DNA of 16,900 nt from JBGPLH01 sp041486365 [NCBI: Thermodesulfobacteriota bacterium] (GTDB lineage: Bacteria > JAUYMQ01), in contig JBGPLH010000033.1 of NCBI GenBank assembly GCA_041486365.1, positions 1-16,900 on the forward strand. The letters run 5' to 3'. Of this stretch, positions 1 to 7,411 are shown in pieces. Both the position numbers and the translations under genes were made by a program. How positions within the stretch are numbered: the stretch's first letter is position 1; each line of letters begins with the position of its first letter. The notes beneath the pieces were generated by a model that was not told the DNA's origin, did no database searches, and was given only the letters and a program-made list of their open reading frames with translations.

Positions 1-40
1 CATCCAGCCCGATTTGAGCGTCTGCCACAGTCGCATCGGA

Positions 41-1777
41 TCAATCCGGCTCGAAGGCCCGTTCCCAGTCGATGGACTGGATCCGGGGCAGAGGTTTCGT
101 CTTGTCGAGGAGGAAGCTCCCCATCACGAGGACGTCCATCCCCGTCTGGACGAAACACCGGTAGGCATCGGAGGGGGTGCACACGATCGGCTCGCCGCGC
201 ACGTTGAAGGAGGTGTTGATCAGCACCGGCACGCCGGTGAGCCGATCGAACTCGGCGATCAGGTCGTGGAAGAGCGGGTTCGTATCGCGTTCCACCGTCT
301 GCACCCGCGCCGATCCGTCCACGTGGGTCACCGACGGGAGCACCCGGCGCTCGGGCCGCACCTGCGCCACGAGCAGCATGAAGGGACTCTCTTCCTTCAG
401 CTCGAAGAATTCCTCGCAGCGCTCCGCGAGGACGGCGGGGGCGAAAGGGCGGAAGCTCTCCCGGAACTTGATCTTGAGGTTCACGCGGTCCCGGTTCTCG
501 GGGTTGCGCGGATCGGCCAGGATGCTCCGGTTCCCCAGGGCCCGCGGCCCGAATTCCATGCGTCCCTGGAACCAGCCGATCACCTGCTGGTCGGCGATCC
601 CCTGCGCCACCCGTCGCACCAGATCGTCCCGCGAGAGGGCCGTGTAGGGGATCTCATTGGTGTCGAGGAACGCGCGAATGTCCTCGTCCGGATAGCCGGG
701 CCCCGTGAACGCGTGGCGCATCACGAAGGAGCGATCATTTCCGAGCAGCGTGTGGTGGATATAACTCGCCACGCCGATGGCGCCACCCGCGTCCCCGGCG
801 GCCGGCTGGATGAAGATATGCTCGAAGGGCCCTTCCCGCAGGATCCTCCCATTGGCCACGCAGTTGAGCGCCACGCCGCCCGCCATGCACAGGTTCGGGC
901 TTCCGGTCTCCCGACCGAGATGGCGCGCCATCTGCAGCATCACCTCTTCCGTCACGCGCTGCACGCTCGCGGCGATGTCCTTGTGCCGCTGCTCCAGCGG
1001 CGCTTCCGGATCACGGGGCGGCCCGCCGAAGAGTTCGTCGAACTTCCGGTTCGTCATCGTGAGGCCGGACAGGTAGTTGAAGTAGCTCATGTCGAGATGG
1101 AAGCTGCCATCCGGGCGAATATCGATCAGCCGCCCCACCTGGTCCAGGTATCGGGGCTCCCCGTAGGGGGCCAGGCCCATCACCTTGTACTCCGCGCTGT
1201 TCACCGTGAAGCCGAGGTAATACGTGAAGGCGGAGTAGAGCAGCCCGAGCGAGTGGGGGAACCGGATCTCCCGGAACAGGCGGATCCCGTTGCCCTCCCC
1301 CCGCCCCCAGGTCGCCGTCGACCACTCCCCTACCCCGTCCACCGTGAGAATCGCCGCCTCCCGGAAGGGCGAGAGCAGGTAGCTCGAAGCCGCGTGGGAC
1401 AGGTGATGCTCGATCATCAGCACCTCTCCCTCGTAGCCGAGCTTGTCGCGGATGAGGGAGGGAATGATCAGCTTCTCCTGGAGCCAGGACGGGATCGCCT
1501 TGAGGAACGGCTTGAGGGACCAGGGGAAGCAGGCCAGGTGCGTGAAGAGGATCCGCTTGAACTTGATGAAGGGCTTCTCGTAGAAGCCCACGTAGTCGAG
1601 ATCGTCCGCGCGAATTCGCCCCTGCTCCAGGCAGTAGCGGATCGCGTGGATCGGGAAGTCGGGGTCGTGCTTCTTGCGGGTGAATCGCTCTTCCGACGCC
1701 GCGGCCACGATCTCACCGTCCCGAAGGAGGCAGGCCGCCGCGTCGTGATAGAAGGCCGAGATCCCGAGGATGTTCAT
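41..1777 (-). CDS. NodU/CmcH-family carbamoyltransferase
   Basis: Transfers a carbamoyl group from carbamoyl phosphate, via carbamoyl-adenylate, to a hydroxyl of a sugar or small molecule in the cytoplasm (known for the NodU/CmcH/TobZ family). The 578-aa protein has the full two-domain layout. The N-terminal Kae1-like ASKHA domain shows the metal-binding HHLSH at residues 124-128, DG at 147-148, GGVALN at 300-305 and GDAGGAIG at 328-335. The C-terminal YrdC-like domain shows EFGPRALGNRS at 408-418, KFRESFRPFAP at 437-447 and NTSFN at 521-525. Length is normal for the family and no key motif is missing. The ATG at 1777 overlaps the stop of the upstream methyltransferase (ATGA), so the two are probably translationally coupled. 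The acceptor is unknown. Neighbouring methyltransferase and SGNH genes suggest decoration of a surface glycan or secondary metabolite (inference). Confidence 0.95.
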   Translation of the reverse strand: MNILGISAFYHDAAACLLRDGEIVAAASEERFTRKKHDPDFPIHAIRYCLEQGRIRADDLDYVGFYEKPFIKFKRILFTHLACFPWSLKPFLKAIPSWLQEKLIIPSLIRDKLGYEGEVLMIEHHLSHAASSYLLSPFREAAILTVDGVGEWSTATWGRGEGNGIRLFREIRFPHSLGLLYSAFTYYLGFTVNSAEYKVMGLAPYGEPRYLDQVGRLIDIRPDGSFHLDMSYFNYLSGLTMTNRKFDELFGGPPRDPEAPLEQRHKDIAASVQRVTEEVMLQMARHLGRETGSPNLCMAGGVALNCVANGRILREGPFEHIFIQPAAGDAGGAIGVASYIHHTLLGNDRSFVMRHAFTGPGYPDEDIRAFLDTNEIPYTALSRDDLVRRVAQGIADQQVIGWFQGRMEFGPRALGNRSILADPRNPENRDRVNLKIKFRESFRPFAPAVLAERCEEFFELKEESPFMLLVAQVRPERRVLPSVTHVDGSARVQTVERDTNPLFHDLIAEFDRLTGVPVLINTSFNVRGEPIVCTPSDAYRCFVQTGMDVLVMGSFLLDKTKPLPRIQSIDWERAFEPD

Positions 1778-2667
1778 GCCGCCTGATCCGTCCTCTGCCC
1801 CACCATCACGAAATACCCGCCGCCGCTATTCTGGGTCACGATCCACGCAAGCTGTGTGAGGAGATGCGCGGTGCGGCTGCCGGACAGGCTTCCGGACCGG
1901 CGCGGCTTGAAGATCTTCTCCACGTCCGACGAGGAGTAGAGCTCCGCCCGGGGAAAGGAGCTCACGTAGGTCACACCGTTTCGCCGGAACCAGTCCAGGA
2001 CCTCGTCCACCGTGTGCACGCTCTCGTGGGGATGCTCGTACTGGTCGGCCCACCAGGTGCGGCGCTTCTCGGAATCGTTCTCCAGCTTCACGAGCTGCTT
2101 CTTGAGCGCGCGGTCCCTGGCCTCCGGGTCGAAGCGGAGCTGCCAGCGCACCACCCGGCGCCGCACGTGGAGCATGAGGCGGCCATACTTGTTGTACAGG
2201 CCGATCACGAGGAAGCCGCCGGGCCGGGTGACCCGAACCAGGTGCCGGAAGCCGCCGTAGGGATCGCCCGTGTGATGGAGCACCCCGTTGCAGAACACGT
2301 AATCGAATGACTTGTCGGGGAGGCTCAGCTCGAGAAGATTCTCCCGCTGAAACCGGACGCTCGCGAGGCGGAGCCGATCACGGAGCGTCTCGGCCAGGGC
2401 CAGTGACTGTTGCGAGTAGTCCACTCCGAGCACGCGGCGCCCCTTGAGACCCAGGAAACAGGCGAGCTGCCCCGTGCCGCACCCCGCTTCGAGCACGTCC
2501 GCGTCGAAGGGAATCTCGGCGTCCAGCTTGTGCGCCCACCAGGAAGCCTGGCGGTCGAGATCCTCCCGCGTGCGGTACTTGTTCGGGTCGAACCCTGGGA
2601 AGGGGTTCTCCTCGTAGAACACGTTGACCGTGCGAAGGACCTTCTCGTTCCGGGACGGATCGGCCAT
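1774..2667 (-). CDS. Class I SAM-dependent methyltransferase
   Basis: Predicted cytosolic methyltransferase of 297 aa. The Rossmann SAM-binding motif I, VLEAGCGTG, is at residues 58-66, the acidic residue after strand 2 is D83 (GVDYS), and NGVLHHTGDPYGGF at 127-140 is the motif IV/post-motif region typical of this superfamily. An N-terminal FYEENPFPGF (18-27) resembles the lead-in of methyltransferases found in polysaccharide and metabolite loci. The reading frame stays open upstream through GC-rich non-coding DNA. The ATG at 2667 was chosen because AAAAGGAACC precedes it and the homologous region starts just after it. The gene overlaps the following carbamoyltransferase by ATGA, pointing to action on the same acceptor (inference). 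O- versus N-methylation cannot be told. Confidence 0.9.
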   Translation of the reverse strand: MADPSRNEKVLRTVNVFYEENPFPGFDPNKYRTREDLDRQASWWAHKLDAEIPFDADVLEAGCGTGQLACFLGLKGRRVLGVDYSQQSLALAETLRDRLRLASVRFQRENLLELSLPDKSFDYVFCNGVLHHTGDPYGGFRHLVRVTRPGGFLVIGLYNKYGRLMLHVRRRVVRWQLRFDPEARDRALKKQLVKLENDSEKRRTWWADQYEHPHESVHTVDEVLDWFRRNGVTYVSSFPRAELYSSSDVEKIFKPRRSGSLSGSRTAHLLTQLAWIVTQNSGGGYFVMVGQRTDQAA

Positions 2668-2968
2668 GGTTCCTTTTGCGCGAGCCCGGCGTCCCGTCCC
2701 GATCCGCCGCCGGGTAGGCGGCCGGGAGGACAAGGCGCGCTTTGGGCTCCAATGTCCGGCGGTCCCTCTGCTCGGACCGGGACGGCCCCCGAGGGGAGGT
2801 CCCGTGGCCCACGGTCGGCCGCAAGCACTGCATCCTACGGCAACCGAGGGGACCTGTAAACCCGCGCCGCGGGTCCTGAAAGGCCCCCGCAGGGCCCCCC
2901 GCGCCGTTTTCTCCCATCGGCCCGCCACCCGGAGTCCTGAAGCCGAGGCGTTCCTTGTCAGCGGCCTT
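2668..2968 (-). other. Intergenic region upstream of the methyltransferase
   Basis: About 300 bases of very GC-rich DNA without a convincing gene. Read on the minus strand it holds, in order: a 5-bp stem GGCCC/GGGCC (2882-2896) followed by TTTC, a weak terminator-like element after the SGNH gene; a 6-bp hairpin ACCCGC/GCGGGT (2860-2874); a candidate promoter (2832-2860); and a leader of about 160 nt before the methyltransferase ATG. Open frames that cross it look like products of base composition. Confidence 0.5.
2832..2860 (-). promoter_or_regulatory. Candidate sigma70-type promoter for methyltransferase-carbamoyltransferase
   Basis: On the minus strand TTTACA (2860-2855) is followed after exactly 17 bases by TAGGAT (2837-2832). 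That is 5 of 6 matches to the -35 consensus and 4 of 6 to the -10, with the important T1, A2 and T6 kept. It would start transcription near 2825, leaving a leader of about 158 nt. A 6-bp hairpin abuts the -35. Such matches are rare by chance in this GC-rich sequence, but nothing else confirms it. Confidence 0.45.
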
Positions 2969-4087
2969 TCACCACCGTGACGCCGGGGCCCCGTTCCGGA
3001 GGATCTCGGCCAGGAGAATCCGTGCGATGCGCTCCTGCCCCGCCGCGTTCGGATGCGGAAGATCATAGGGGCTGAACAGGGCGGCCGCCTCGCCCGGAGA
3101 CACGGCCGTCCTCAGGAACGGCACCCCCTTGTTCCTCGCCACGCGCTCCGCGATCGCCTGGTAGCGCGCGTGGGCCGCGAGCAACTGGGCGAAGGTCGCA
3201 TAGCCGGTTCCCCGGAGGAAGTTCGTGTTCCCCCGGATTTTGGGCGTGAGGGGAGCCGGTGGCGCGTCGAGCAGGACAGGCCGCGCCCCTCGGGAGCGCG
3301 CCAGATCGATCATGCGCGACAGATTCCATGCGTACTCGTCCGGCGATACCCAGACGATCGGATGGGCCGAGGGAACCCAGTGCCCGAGGCGCGAGATCGC
3401 CATGACCGGCACGGCGCGGTACAGCAGGAGCCCGGCGAGGCGGCTTCGGTAGAGGAGATCCTGGAGAGCCTCCAGCCGGGGGCCGTGCGGGCTGGTCACG
3501 CCGCGATCGAGCGGCGAGGCGAGGTGATCGTTCCACCCGAAGCGGATCACGACGATGTCGGGCGCGTCGGGCAGCGCCTCCCTGCGGAGCACCCGGAGAC
3601 CGTGGAAGCTCGTGTACCCGAGCGTCCCGTAGTTGATCACCTCGAAACGCCCGGGACCCCCACGCCCATCGAGGAGCGCCTGGAGGACCTCCGGGTAGGG
3701 CCTGGGCGCCTCGAAGCGGCCCACGCCTGTGGCCAGGACGCCGAAGGTGCAGGAATCGCCGAGGACCGCGATGCGAAGCGTGCCCGATGCTCTTTGCCGT
3801 GCCGTCTCGGTCCCGCGAAATCCCCGGGCGTTGAGTCGCACCGACGGGGCCCAGGGAAGTCGCATGTGCGGGCGATTGCGCCACAGCAGGTAGGGATCCG
3901 GAATGAACATCCGGAAGAGGACGGGGCCGCGCGCGAAGGGATCGTCGAGGATGCGACGGTCCAGATCCGACAGCCGCACCGCTCCCTCGAGAACCAGGAG
4001 GGTGGCGAGCGCGGCGACCAGGGACTTGGCGAGCTTTCGAACAGGCCGGGACAGGACTCCCCTCGCCCGCATCACCCGCCGGGTCAC
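2969..4087 (-). CDS. Membrane-anchored SGNH/GDSL hydrolase family protein (copy 1)
   Basis: Serine esterase or acyltransferase-type protein of 372 aa. A basic N-terminus precedes a hydrophobic segment (about residues 20-36, LAKSLVAALATLLVLEG), which acts as signal anchor and places the catalytic domain outside the cytoplasmic membrane. All SGNH blocks are visible: GDSC at 110-113 with nucleophile S112, the block II glycine in NYGTLGYTS (152-160), GWND with N186, and DLPH with D342 and H345. The start is the GTG at 4087, which overlaps the upstream paralogue's stop (GTGA) and has GAGG four bases before it; an ATG at 4072 is the alternative. The protein closely resembles the product of the next gene upstream, so the pair is a tandem duplication. 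Removal or transfer of acetyl groups on an exported glycan is plausible, but the substrate is unknown. Confidence 0.88.
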   Translation of the reverse strand: MTRRVMRARGVLSRPVRKLAKSLVAALATLLVLEGAVRLSDLDRRILDDPFARGPVLFRMFIPDPYLLWRNRPHMRLPWAPSVRLNARGFRGTETARQRASGTLRIAVLGDSCTFGVLATGVGRFEAPRPYPEVLQALLDGRGGPGRFEVINYGTLGYTSFHGLRVLRREALPDAPDIVVIRFGWNDHLASPLDRGVTSPHGPRLEALQDLLYRSRLAGLLLYRAVPVMAISRLGHWVPSAHPIVWVSPDEYAWNLSRMIDLARSRGARPVLLDAPPAPLTPKIRGNTNFLRGTGYATFAQLLAAHARYQAIAERVARNKGVPFLRTAVSPGEAAALFSPYDLPHPNAAGQERIARILLAEILRNGAPASRW

Positions 4088-5157
4088 CGAGCCTCGCTGC
4101 GTGCGACCAGCGAGGCGATCTCCGCGAAGAGGATGCGCCCGATGCGTTCGTGCCCGGCGGCTGCGGGGTGAGGGATGTCATAGCGGCTGAAGTCCCGCGG
4201 GGCCTCCTCGGGCGGAGGCGCCGTGCGCACGAAGGGGACTCCTTTCTCGCGCGCCACCCGGGCTGCGATCGCCTGGTATCGGTCGTGGGCGGCGAGGTAT
4301 TGATCGAGGGTCTCATAGCGGGTGGCGCCGATGAACGCCTTATTTTCTCGGATCTCCGGGGTGATGGGCGCCGCGGGAGCGTCGAGCAGGATGGGCTGCG
4401 CGCCGTGCGCCCGCGCCAGATCGATCATCCGGGAGAGGTTCCAGGCATACTCCTCCGGGACGACCCAGGGAACGGGATGGGAGGACACGGTCCAGGCCCG
4501 GGTGCGCTTCTCCGTGATCGGGTTGCCCTTGTACAGGAGCAACGCGATCAGGCGGCTGCGGTACGCGAGGTCCTCCAGCTTCTCCAGCCAGGGGTTGTGG
4601 ACATTGGTGAAGGAACGATCCGCGGGGCAACCCAGCAAGTCGTTCCACCCGAACCGGATCACGACGAAGTCGGGATCGTCGGCGAGGACCTCCTTTCGCA
4701 GCATCCGCAGGCCGTGGTAGGTCGTGTAGCCGATCATTCCGTAGTTGATCACCTCGAACCGCTCCTTCCCGAAGTTCCTGTCGAGGAGCTCCTGAAGGAT
4801 CGTCGCATAGGGCTTGGGTGTGGCGAAATACAGGGGCCCCATCGTCACGAATCCGAAGGTGCACGAATCGCCGAGAACGGCGACCCGGAGGACCCCCGGC
4901 CGCTTCTTGCGGGAAATCTCGGGGGATCGAAGACCCCGGCTGTTCAGCGTCTCCGGCGGGAGCAGAGTCGGCTTGTTCGCCCGTCCCCGCCACTGCAGGA
5001 ACGTGTCCACCGCCGCGAATTCCAGCATCAGGCCGGAATGCGAGAAGGGATCGCCGAGAATGCGGTGATCGAGATCGGTCGCGCGGACGAGTCCTTCGAG
5101 GAGCAAAAAAGTGAGGACGAGACTGACGACGGATTTGAGGAGCTTTCTGCGGAGCAT
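4084..5157 (-). CDS. Membrane-anchored SGNH/GDSL hydrolase family protein (copy 2)
   Basis: Paralogue of the following gene, 357 aa. Residues 1-9 are basic (MLRRKLLKS) and 10-25 form one hydrophobic helix, so the protein is probably anchored with its hydrolase domain outside the membrane. Catalytic elements: GDSC at 96-99 (S98), NYGMIGYTT with G143, GWND with N172, and YDIPH with D327 and H330. The frame is open upstream to 5256, but that part would lie inside the tRNA-Gly gene. The ATG at 5157 begins the transmembrane segment and has GAAGG eight bases upstream, so it is the right start. It probably shares a transcript with its paralogue through the GTGA overlap. With a 5' neighbour that is a tRNA, transcription may come by read-through from the tRNA promoter (inference). 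Confidence 0.88.
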   Translation of the reverse strand: MLRRKLLKSVVSLVLTFLLLEGLVRATDLDHRILGDPFSHSGLMLEFAAVDTFLQWRGRANKPTLLPPETLNSRGLRSPEISRKKRPGVLRVAVLGDSCTFGFVTMGPLYFATPKPYATILQELLDRNFGKERFEVINYGMIGYTTYHGLRMLRKEVLADDPDFVVIRFGWNDLLGCPADRSFTNVHNPWLEKLEDLAYRSRLIALLLYKGNPITEKRTRAWTVSSHPVPWVVPEEYAWNLSRMIDLARAHGAQPILLDAPAAPITPEIRENKAFIGATRYETLDQYLAAHDRYQAIAARVAREKGVPFVRTAPPPEEAPRDFSRYDIPHPAAAGHERIGRILFAEIASLVARSEAR

Positions 5158-5181
5158 CCGGGCGCCTTCGGATATGCCGAA

Positions 5182-5203
5182 GCCCCGGCCTCGCGGCCGG
5201 GGC
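5182..5203 (-). terminator. Strong GC hairpin downstream of tRNA-Gly
   Basis: Perfect 9-bp inverted repeat GCCCCGGCC/GGCCGGGGC with a 4-base loop, starting 8 bases past the CCA end of the tRNA. It is not followed by a T-run on the minus strand (TTCGGC follows), so it is either a U-poor terminator or a processing/stability hairpin for the tRNA transcript. It sits just before the SGNH gene. Confidence 0.5.
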
Positions 5204-5211
5204 CCGTCAGA

Positions 5212-5286
5212 TGGAGCGGGTGATGGGAGTCGAACCCACGACATCGACCTTGGCAAGGTCGCACTCTACCACTGAGTTACACCCGC
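5212..5286 (-). tRNA. tRNA-Gly (anticodon GCC), CCA encoded
   Basis: The minus strand folds into a complete cloverleaf of 72 nt plus an encoded CCA. The acceptor is GCGGGTG/CACCCGC with discriminator T; the D stem is ACTC/GAGT; the anticodon stem is CGACC/GGTCG around the loop TTGCCAA (anticodon GCC, reading GGC and GGT); the T arm is GTGGG-TTCGACT-CCCAT. No intron and no mismatch in the acceptor stem. It has its own promoter about 16 bases upstream and a strong hairpin downstream. Confidence 0.97.
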
Positions 5287-5301
5287 GGAAAATCGGCAGA
5301 C

Positions 5302-5330
5302 TTTATAGTCGATTCGCCCGAGTGCGTCAA
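5302..5330 (-). promoter_or_regulatory. Sigma70-type promoter of tRNA-Gly
   Basis: On the minus strand TTGACG (5330-5325) and TATAAA (5307-5302) are separated by exactly 17 bases. That is 5 of 6 matches for each hexamer at ideal spacing. The predicted start near 5295 lies about 9 bases before the mature tRNA 5' end, as usual for stable-RNA genes. This is the best conventional promoter in the window. Confidence 0.85.
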
Positions 5331-5342
5331 ACGGGCTTGTCC

Positions 5343-5364
5343 GGCCCTCGTGTAGCGCAGGGCC
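5343..5364 (-). terminator. Candidate terminator hairpin after the sugar dehydrogenase
   Basis: Inverted repeat GGCCCT/AGGGCC with a 10-base loop, 7 bases past the TAG stop of the dehydrogenase and before the tRNA promoter. There is no T-run, so intrinsic termination is uncertain. Its position between two transcription units is the main argument. Confidence 0.35.
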
Positions 5365-5371
5365 CTGACGC

Positions 5372-6763
5372 CTACAGCTTCGTCACCTTGCCGGCAGCCG
5401 CGATGATCCCCTTGGTGGCGTTGCGCGTGTCCACGATGCAGCGCGCGTGATCGACGACCCAGCGGTAATCGATGTTGGAGTGGTCCGTGATGATCGCGAC
5501 GCAGTCCGCCGCGCGCACGTTCTCGGGCGTGAGACCCACCGAGCGCATCTTCCGGTGGTCCTGGCGCAGCAGGGGGACGTAGGGGTCGTGGTAGTTCACG
5601 TCCGCCCCCTTCCCTTCCAGCATCTCGAGGATGTCCAGCGCCGGGCTCTCGCGCGTGTCGCTCACGTCCTTCTTGTAGGCCACGCCCAGGATCAGGACCT
5701 TCGAGCCCCTCACGCTCTTCTTGTGGGCGTTGAGCGCGTCCGTGATCTTCCCGATCACCTGGTTCGGCATGTCGCTGTTCACCTCGGTGGCCAGCTCGAT
5801 GAACCGCGCGCGGTAGTTGAGGGCCTTGAGCTTCCAGGCGAGGTAGGCCGGGTCGATGGGGATGCAGTGGCCGCCCAGGCCGGGCCCCGGCTGGAACTTC
5901 ATGAAGCCGTAGGGCTTGGAGGCCGCGGCGTCGATCACCTCCCACACGTCGATGCCCAGCTTGTTGCACATGATGGCCACTTCGTTGGCCAGCCCGATGT
6001 TCACCGCACGGAACGTGTTCTCGAGCAGCTTCACCATCTCCGCCGACTGCGTGGACGAGACGGGGATCACCTCCTTGATGATCTTCTCGAAGAGGCGCAC
6101 GGCCACTTTCGTGCACTTCGGCGTGATCCCGCCGACCACCTTGGGCACCTTCCAGATCGGGTACTGCTTGTTGCCCGGGTCGATCCGCTCGGGGGCGAAG
6201 GAGAGGAAGAAATCCTGGCCCACCTTGAGCCCGGTCTCCTCGAGCATCGGGAGGAAGAGCTCGTAGGTCGTCCCCGGGTAGGTCGTGCTGCCCAGGACTA
6301 TCAGTTGACCGGGGCGCAGGCGCTTGCGGATGTCCTCCACCGCCGCCAGGATGTAGGACACATCCGGGTCCTTCGTCTTTTTGAGCGGCGTGGGGACGCA
6401 GATGTTGATGGCGTCCAGTCGCTTCAGCTCGTTGAAGTCCGTCGTGGCGCGCAGCGCCCCGCGCTTCACCATGGCGGCCAGCTCGTCGTCGGAGATGTCG
6501 AGGTTATAGCTCTTGCCCGCGCGGATGCTCCGGACCTTCTCCTCGTCCAGATCGAATCCCACCGCCTCGAAGCCGACCTTCGCGAACTCGAGCGCGAGCG
6601 GGAGCCCCACGTAGCCCAGGCCGATCACACCGACCTTGGCGGTCTTTTCCTCGATCGCATCGTAGAGGTCGCGGTACCGGTCGGTCCCCTTCCCCGCGCC
6701 TTTCCGGGTGGAACGCTTGGGCTCTCGTCGGCCCGCGCTTCGCGCGGGACCTGTGGTCGTCAT
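5372..6763 (-). CDS. Nucleotide-sugar (UDP-GlcNAc-type) 6-dehydrogenase
   Basis: Oxidises C6 of a UDP-sugar twice with NAD+ to give the uronic acid, a cytosolic precursor step for surface polysaccharide. The 463-aa protein has the UDP-glucose/GDP-mannose dehydrogenase layout: N-terminal Rossmann GLGYVGLPLA (48-57), central domain with the EMVKLLENTFRAVN helix (K245), catalytic Cys300 in GLGGHCIPIDP, and a C-terminal UDP-binding domain with GVAYKKDVSDTRESPA. The segment FAPERIDPGN (189-198) followed by PKVVGG resembles the WbpA/TviB (UDP-HexNAc) branch more than UDP-glucose dehydrogenase, so UDP-GlcNAc or UDP-GalNAc is the likely substrate (inference). The first ~40 residues are basic and low-complexity. 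The ATG at 6763 is chosen because it overlaps the pgsA stop as ATGA; the frame remains open upstream inside pgsA. Confidence 0.93.
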   Translation of the reverse strand: MTTTGPARSAGRREPKRSTRKGAGKGTDRYRDLYDAIEEKTAKVGVIGLGYVGLPLALEFAKVGFEAVGFDLDEEKVRSIRAGKSYNLDISDDELAAMVKRGALRATTDFNELKRLDAINICVPTPLKKTKDPDVSYILAAVEDIRKRLRPGQLIVLGSTTYPGTTYELFLPMLEETGLKVGQDFFLSFAPERIDPGNKQYPIWKVPKVVGGITPKCTKVAVRLFEKIIKEVIPVSSTQSAEMVKLLENTFRAVNIGLANEVAIMCNKLGIDVWEVIDAAASKPYGFMKFQPGPGLGGHCIPIDPAYLAWKLKALNYRARFIELATEVNSDMPNQVIGKITDALNAHKKSVRGSKVLILGVAYKKDVSDTRESPALDILEMLEGKGADVNYHDPYVPLLRQDHRKMRSVGLTPENVRAADCVAIITDHSNIDYRWVVDHARCIVDTRNATKGIIAAAGKVTKL

Positions 6764-7344
6764 CGGGATCTCTCTTCTTGAATGAAGGCTTTCAGGTAGT
6801 CGAAGCCGGACACGAGGGTCGCGGCCACGGCGAGGTACAGGATCCACTGCCCGACCTGGATCAGGTCGAAGGGCTCCTTCCAGGCCAGGATCAGGCAGGT
6901 GATCGCCGTGTACTGCAGGAAGCTCTTGCGCTTGCCCATCCAGGAGGAGGCGATGTGCCGCCCGTTCGCGGATGCCATGCTCCGCAGGCCCGTCACCGCC
7001 AGCTCCCGCCCGATGATCACCACGGCGGCCCAGGCGGGCACCCGGTCCAGCGGTATCATCATGATGAGGGCGCTCGACACCAGGAGCTTGTCGGCCAGCG
7101 GATCGAGGAAGGCGCCCAGGCGGGTGACCAGGCCGTGCCGCCGGGCAAGCCAGCCGTCCACGACGTCGGTGAGGGAGCCCGTGAGGAAGATGGCCGCGCC
7201 GAAGGTGTTCCAGAAGGGCTCGTTCCAGCGCAGCGTGACCATCAGCACGGGCACGAGCGCGATCCGGCCCAGGGTGAGCCAGTTCGGGAGGGACCAGAAC
7301 GCTTCCCGGTCCCGGCCGGTCACGCGTCTTGCTTGCGCGTCCAT
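6760..7344 (-). CDS. pgsA: CDP-diacylglycerol-glycerol-3-phosphate 3-phosphatidyltransferase
   Basis: Makes phosphatidylglycerol phosphate from CDP-diacylglycerol and glycerol-3-phosphate at the cytoplasmic membrane, the committed step to phosphatidylglycerol and cardiolipin. The 194-aa protein carries the whole CDP-alcohol phosphotransferase motif with correct spacing: D60, D63, G64, A67, R68, G77, D81 and D85. SLPNWLTLGRI (18-28) is the usual PgsA opening, here preceded by 17 extra polar residues. Several hydrophobic helices follow (about 28-38, 46-60, 88-100, 105-115 and the C-terminal third). The ATG at 7344 has GGAGG 11 bases upstream, which is a long spacing. The stop overlaps the dehydrogenase start. 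Other family members (e.g. phosphatidylserine synthase) are less likely given length and opening sequence. Confidence 0.93.
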   Translation of the reverse strand: MDAQARRVTGRDREAFWSLPNWLTLGRIALVPVLMVTLRWNEPFWNTFGAAIFLTGSLTDVVDGWLARRHGLVTRLGAFLDPLADKLLVSSALIMMIPLDRVPAWAAVVIIGRELAVTGLRSMASANGRHIASSWMGKRKSFLQYTAITCLILAWKEPFDLIQVGQWILYLAVAATLVSGFDYLKAFIQEERSR

Positions 7345-7411
7345 CGCGTGGATCGCCTCCGCATACGCCGCAGGTCCCGCGGGACGCGGGGGGATCGGGC
7401 GTCGCCGCCCC

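Noticed and set aside
1-40. ATG on the minus strand at positions 3-1 as start of a further gene
   Set aside because: Only one codon is inside the window and the preceding sequence has no clear ribosome-binding site.
14-1786. Long plus-strand open frame (590 codons) opposite the carbamoyltransferase
   Set aside because: It is the antisense of a fully recognisable gene; its His/Arg/Glu-rich translation has no family signature. Long antisense frames are expected in GC-rich coding DNA.
2668-3066. N-terminal extension of the methyltransferase reaching into the SGNH gene
   Set aside because: The 133 extra residues are Arg/Gly/Pro-rich without motif, cross a candidate promoter and overlap the upstream gene. 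The ATG at 2667 has its own ribosome site.
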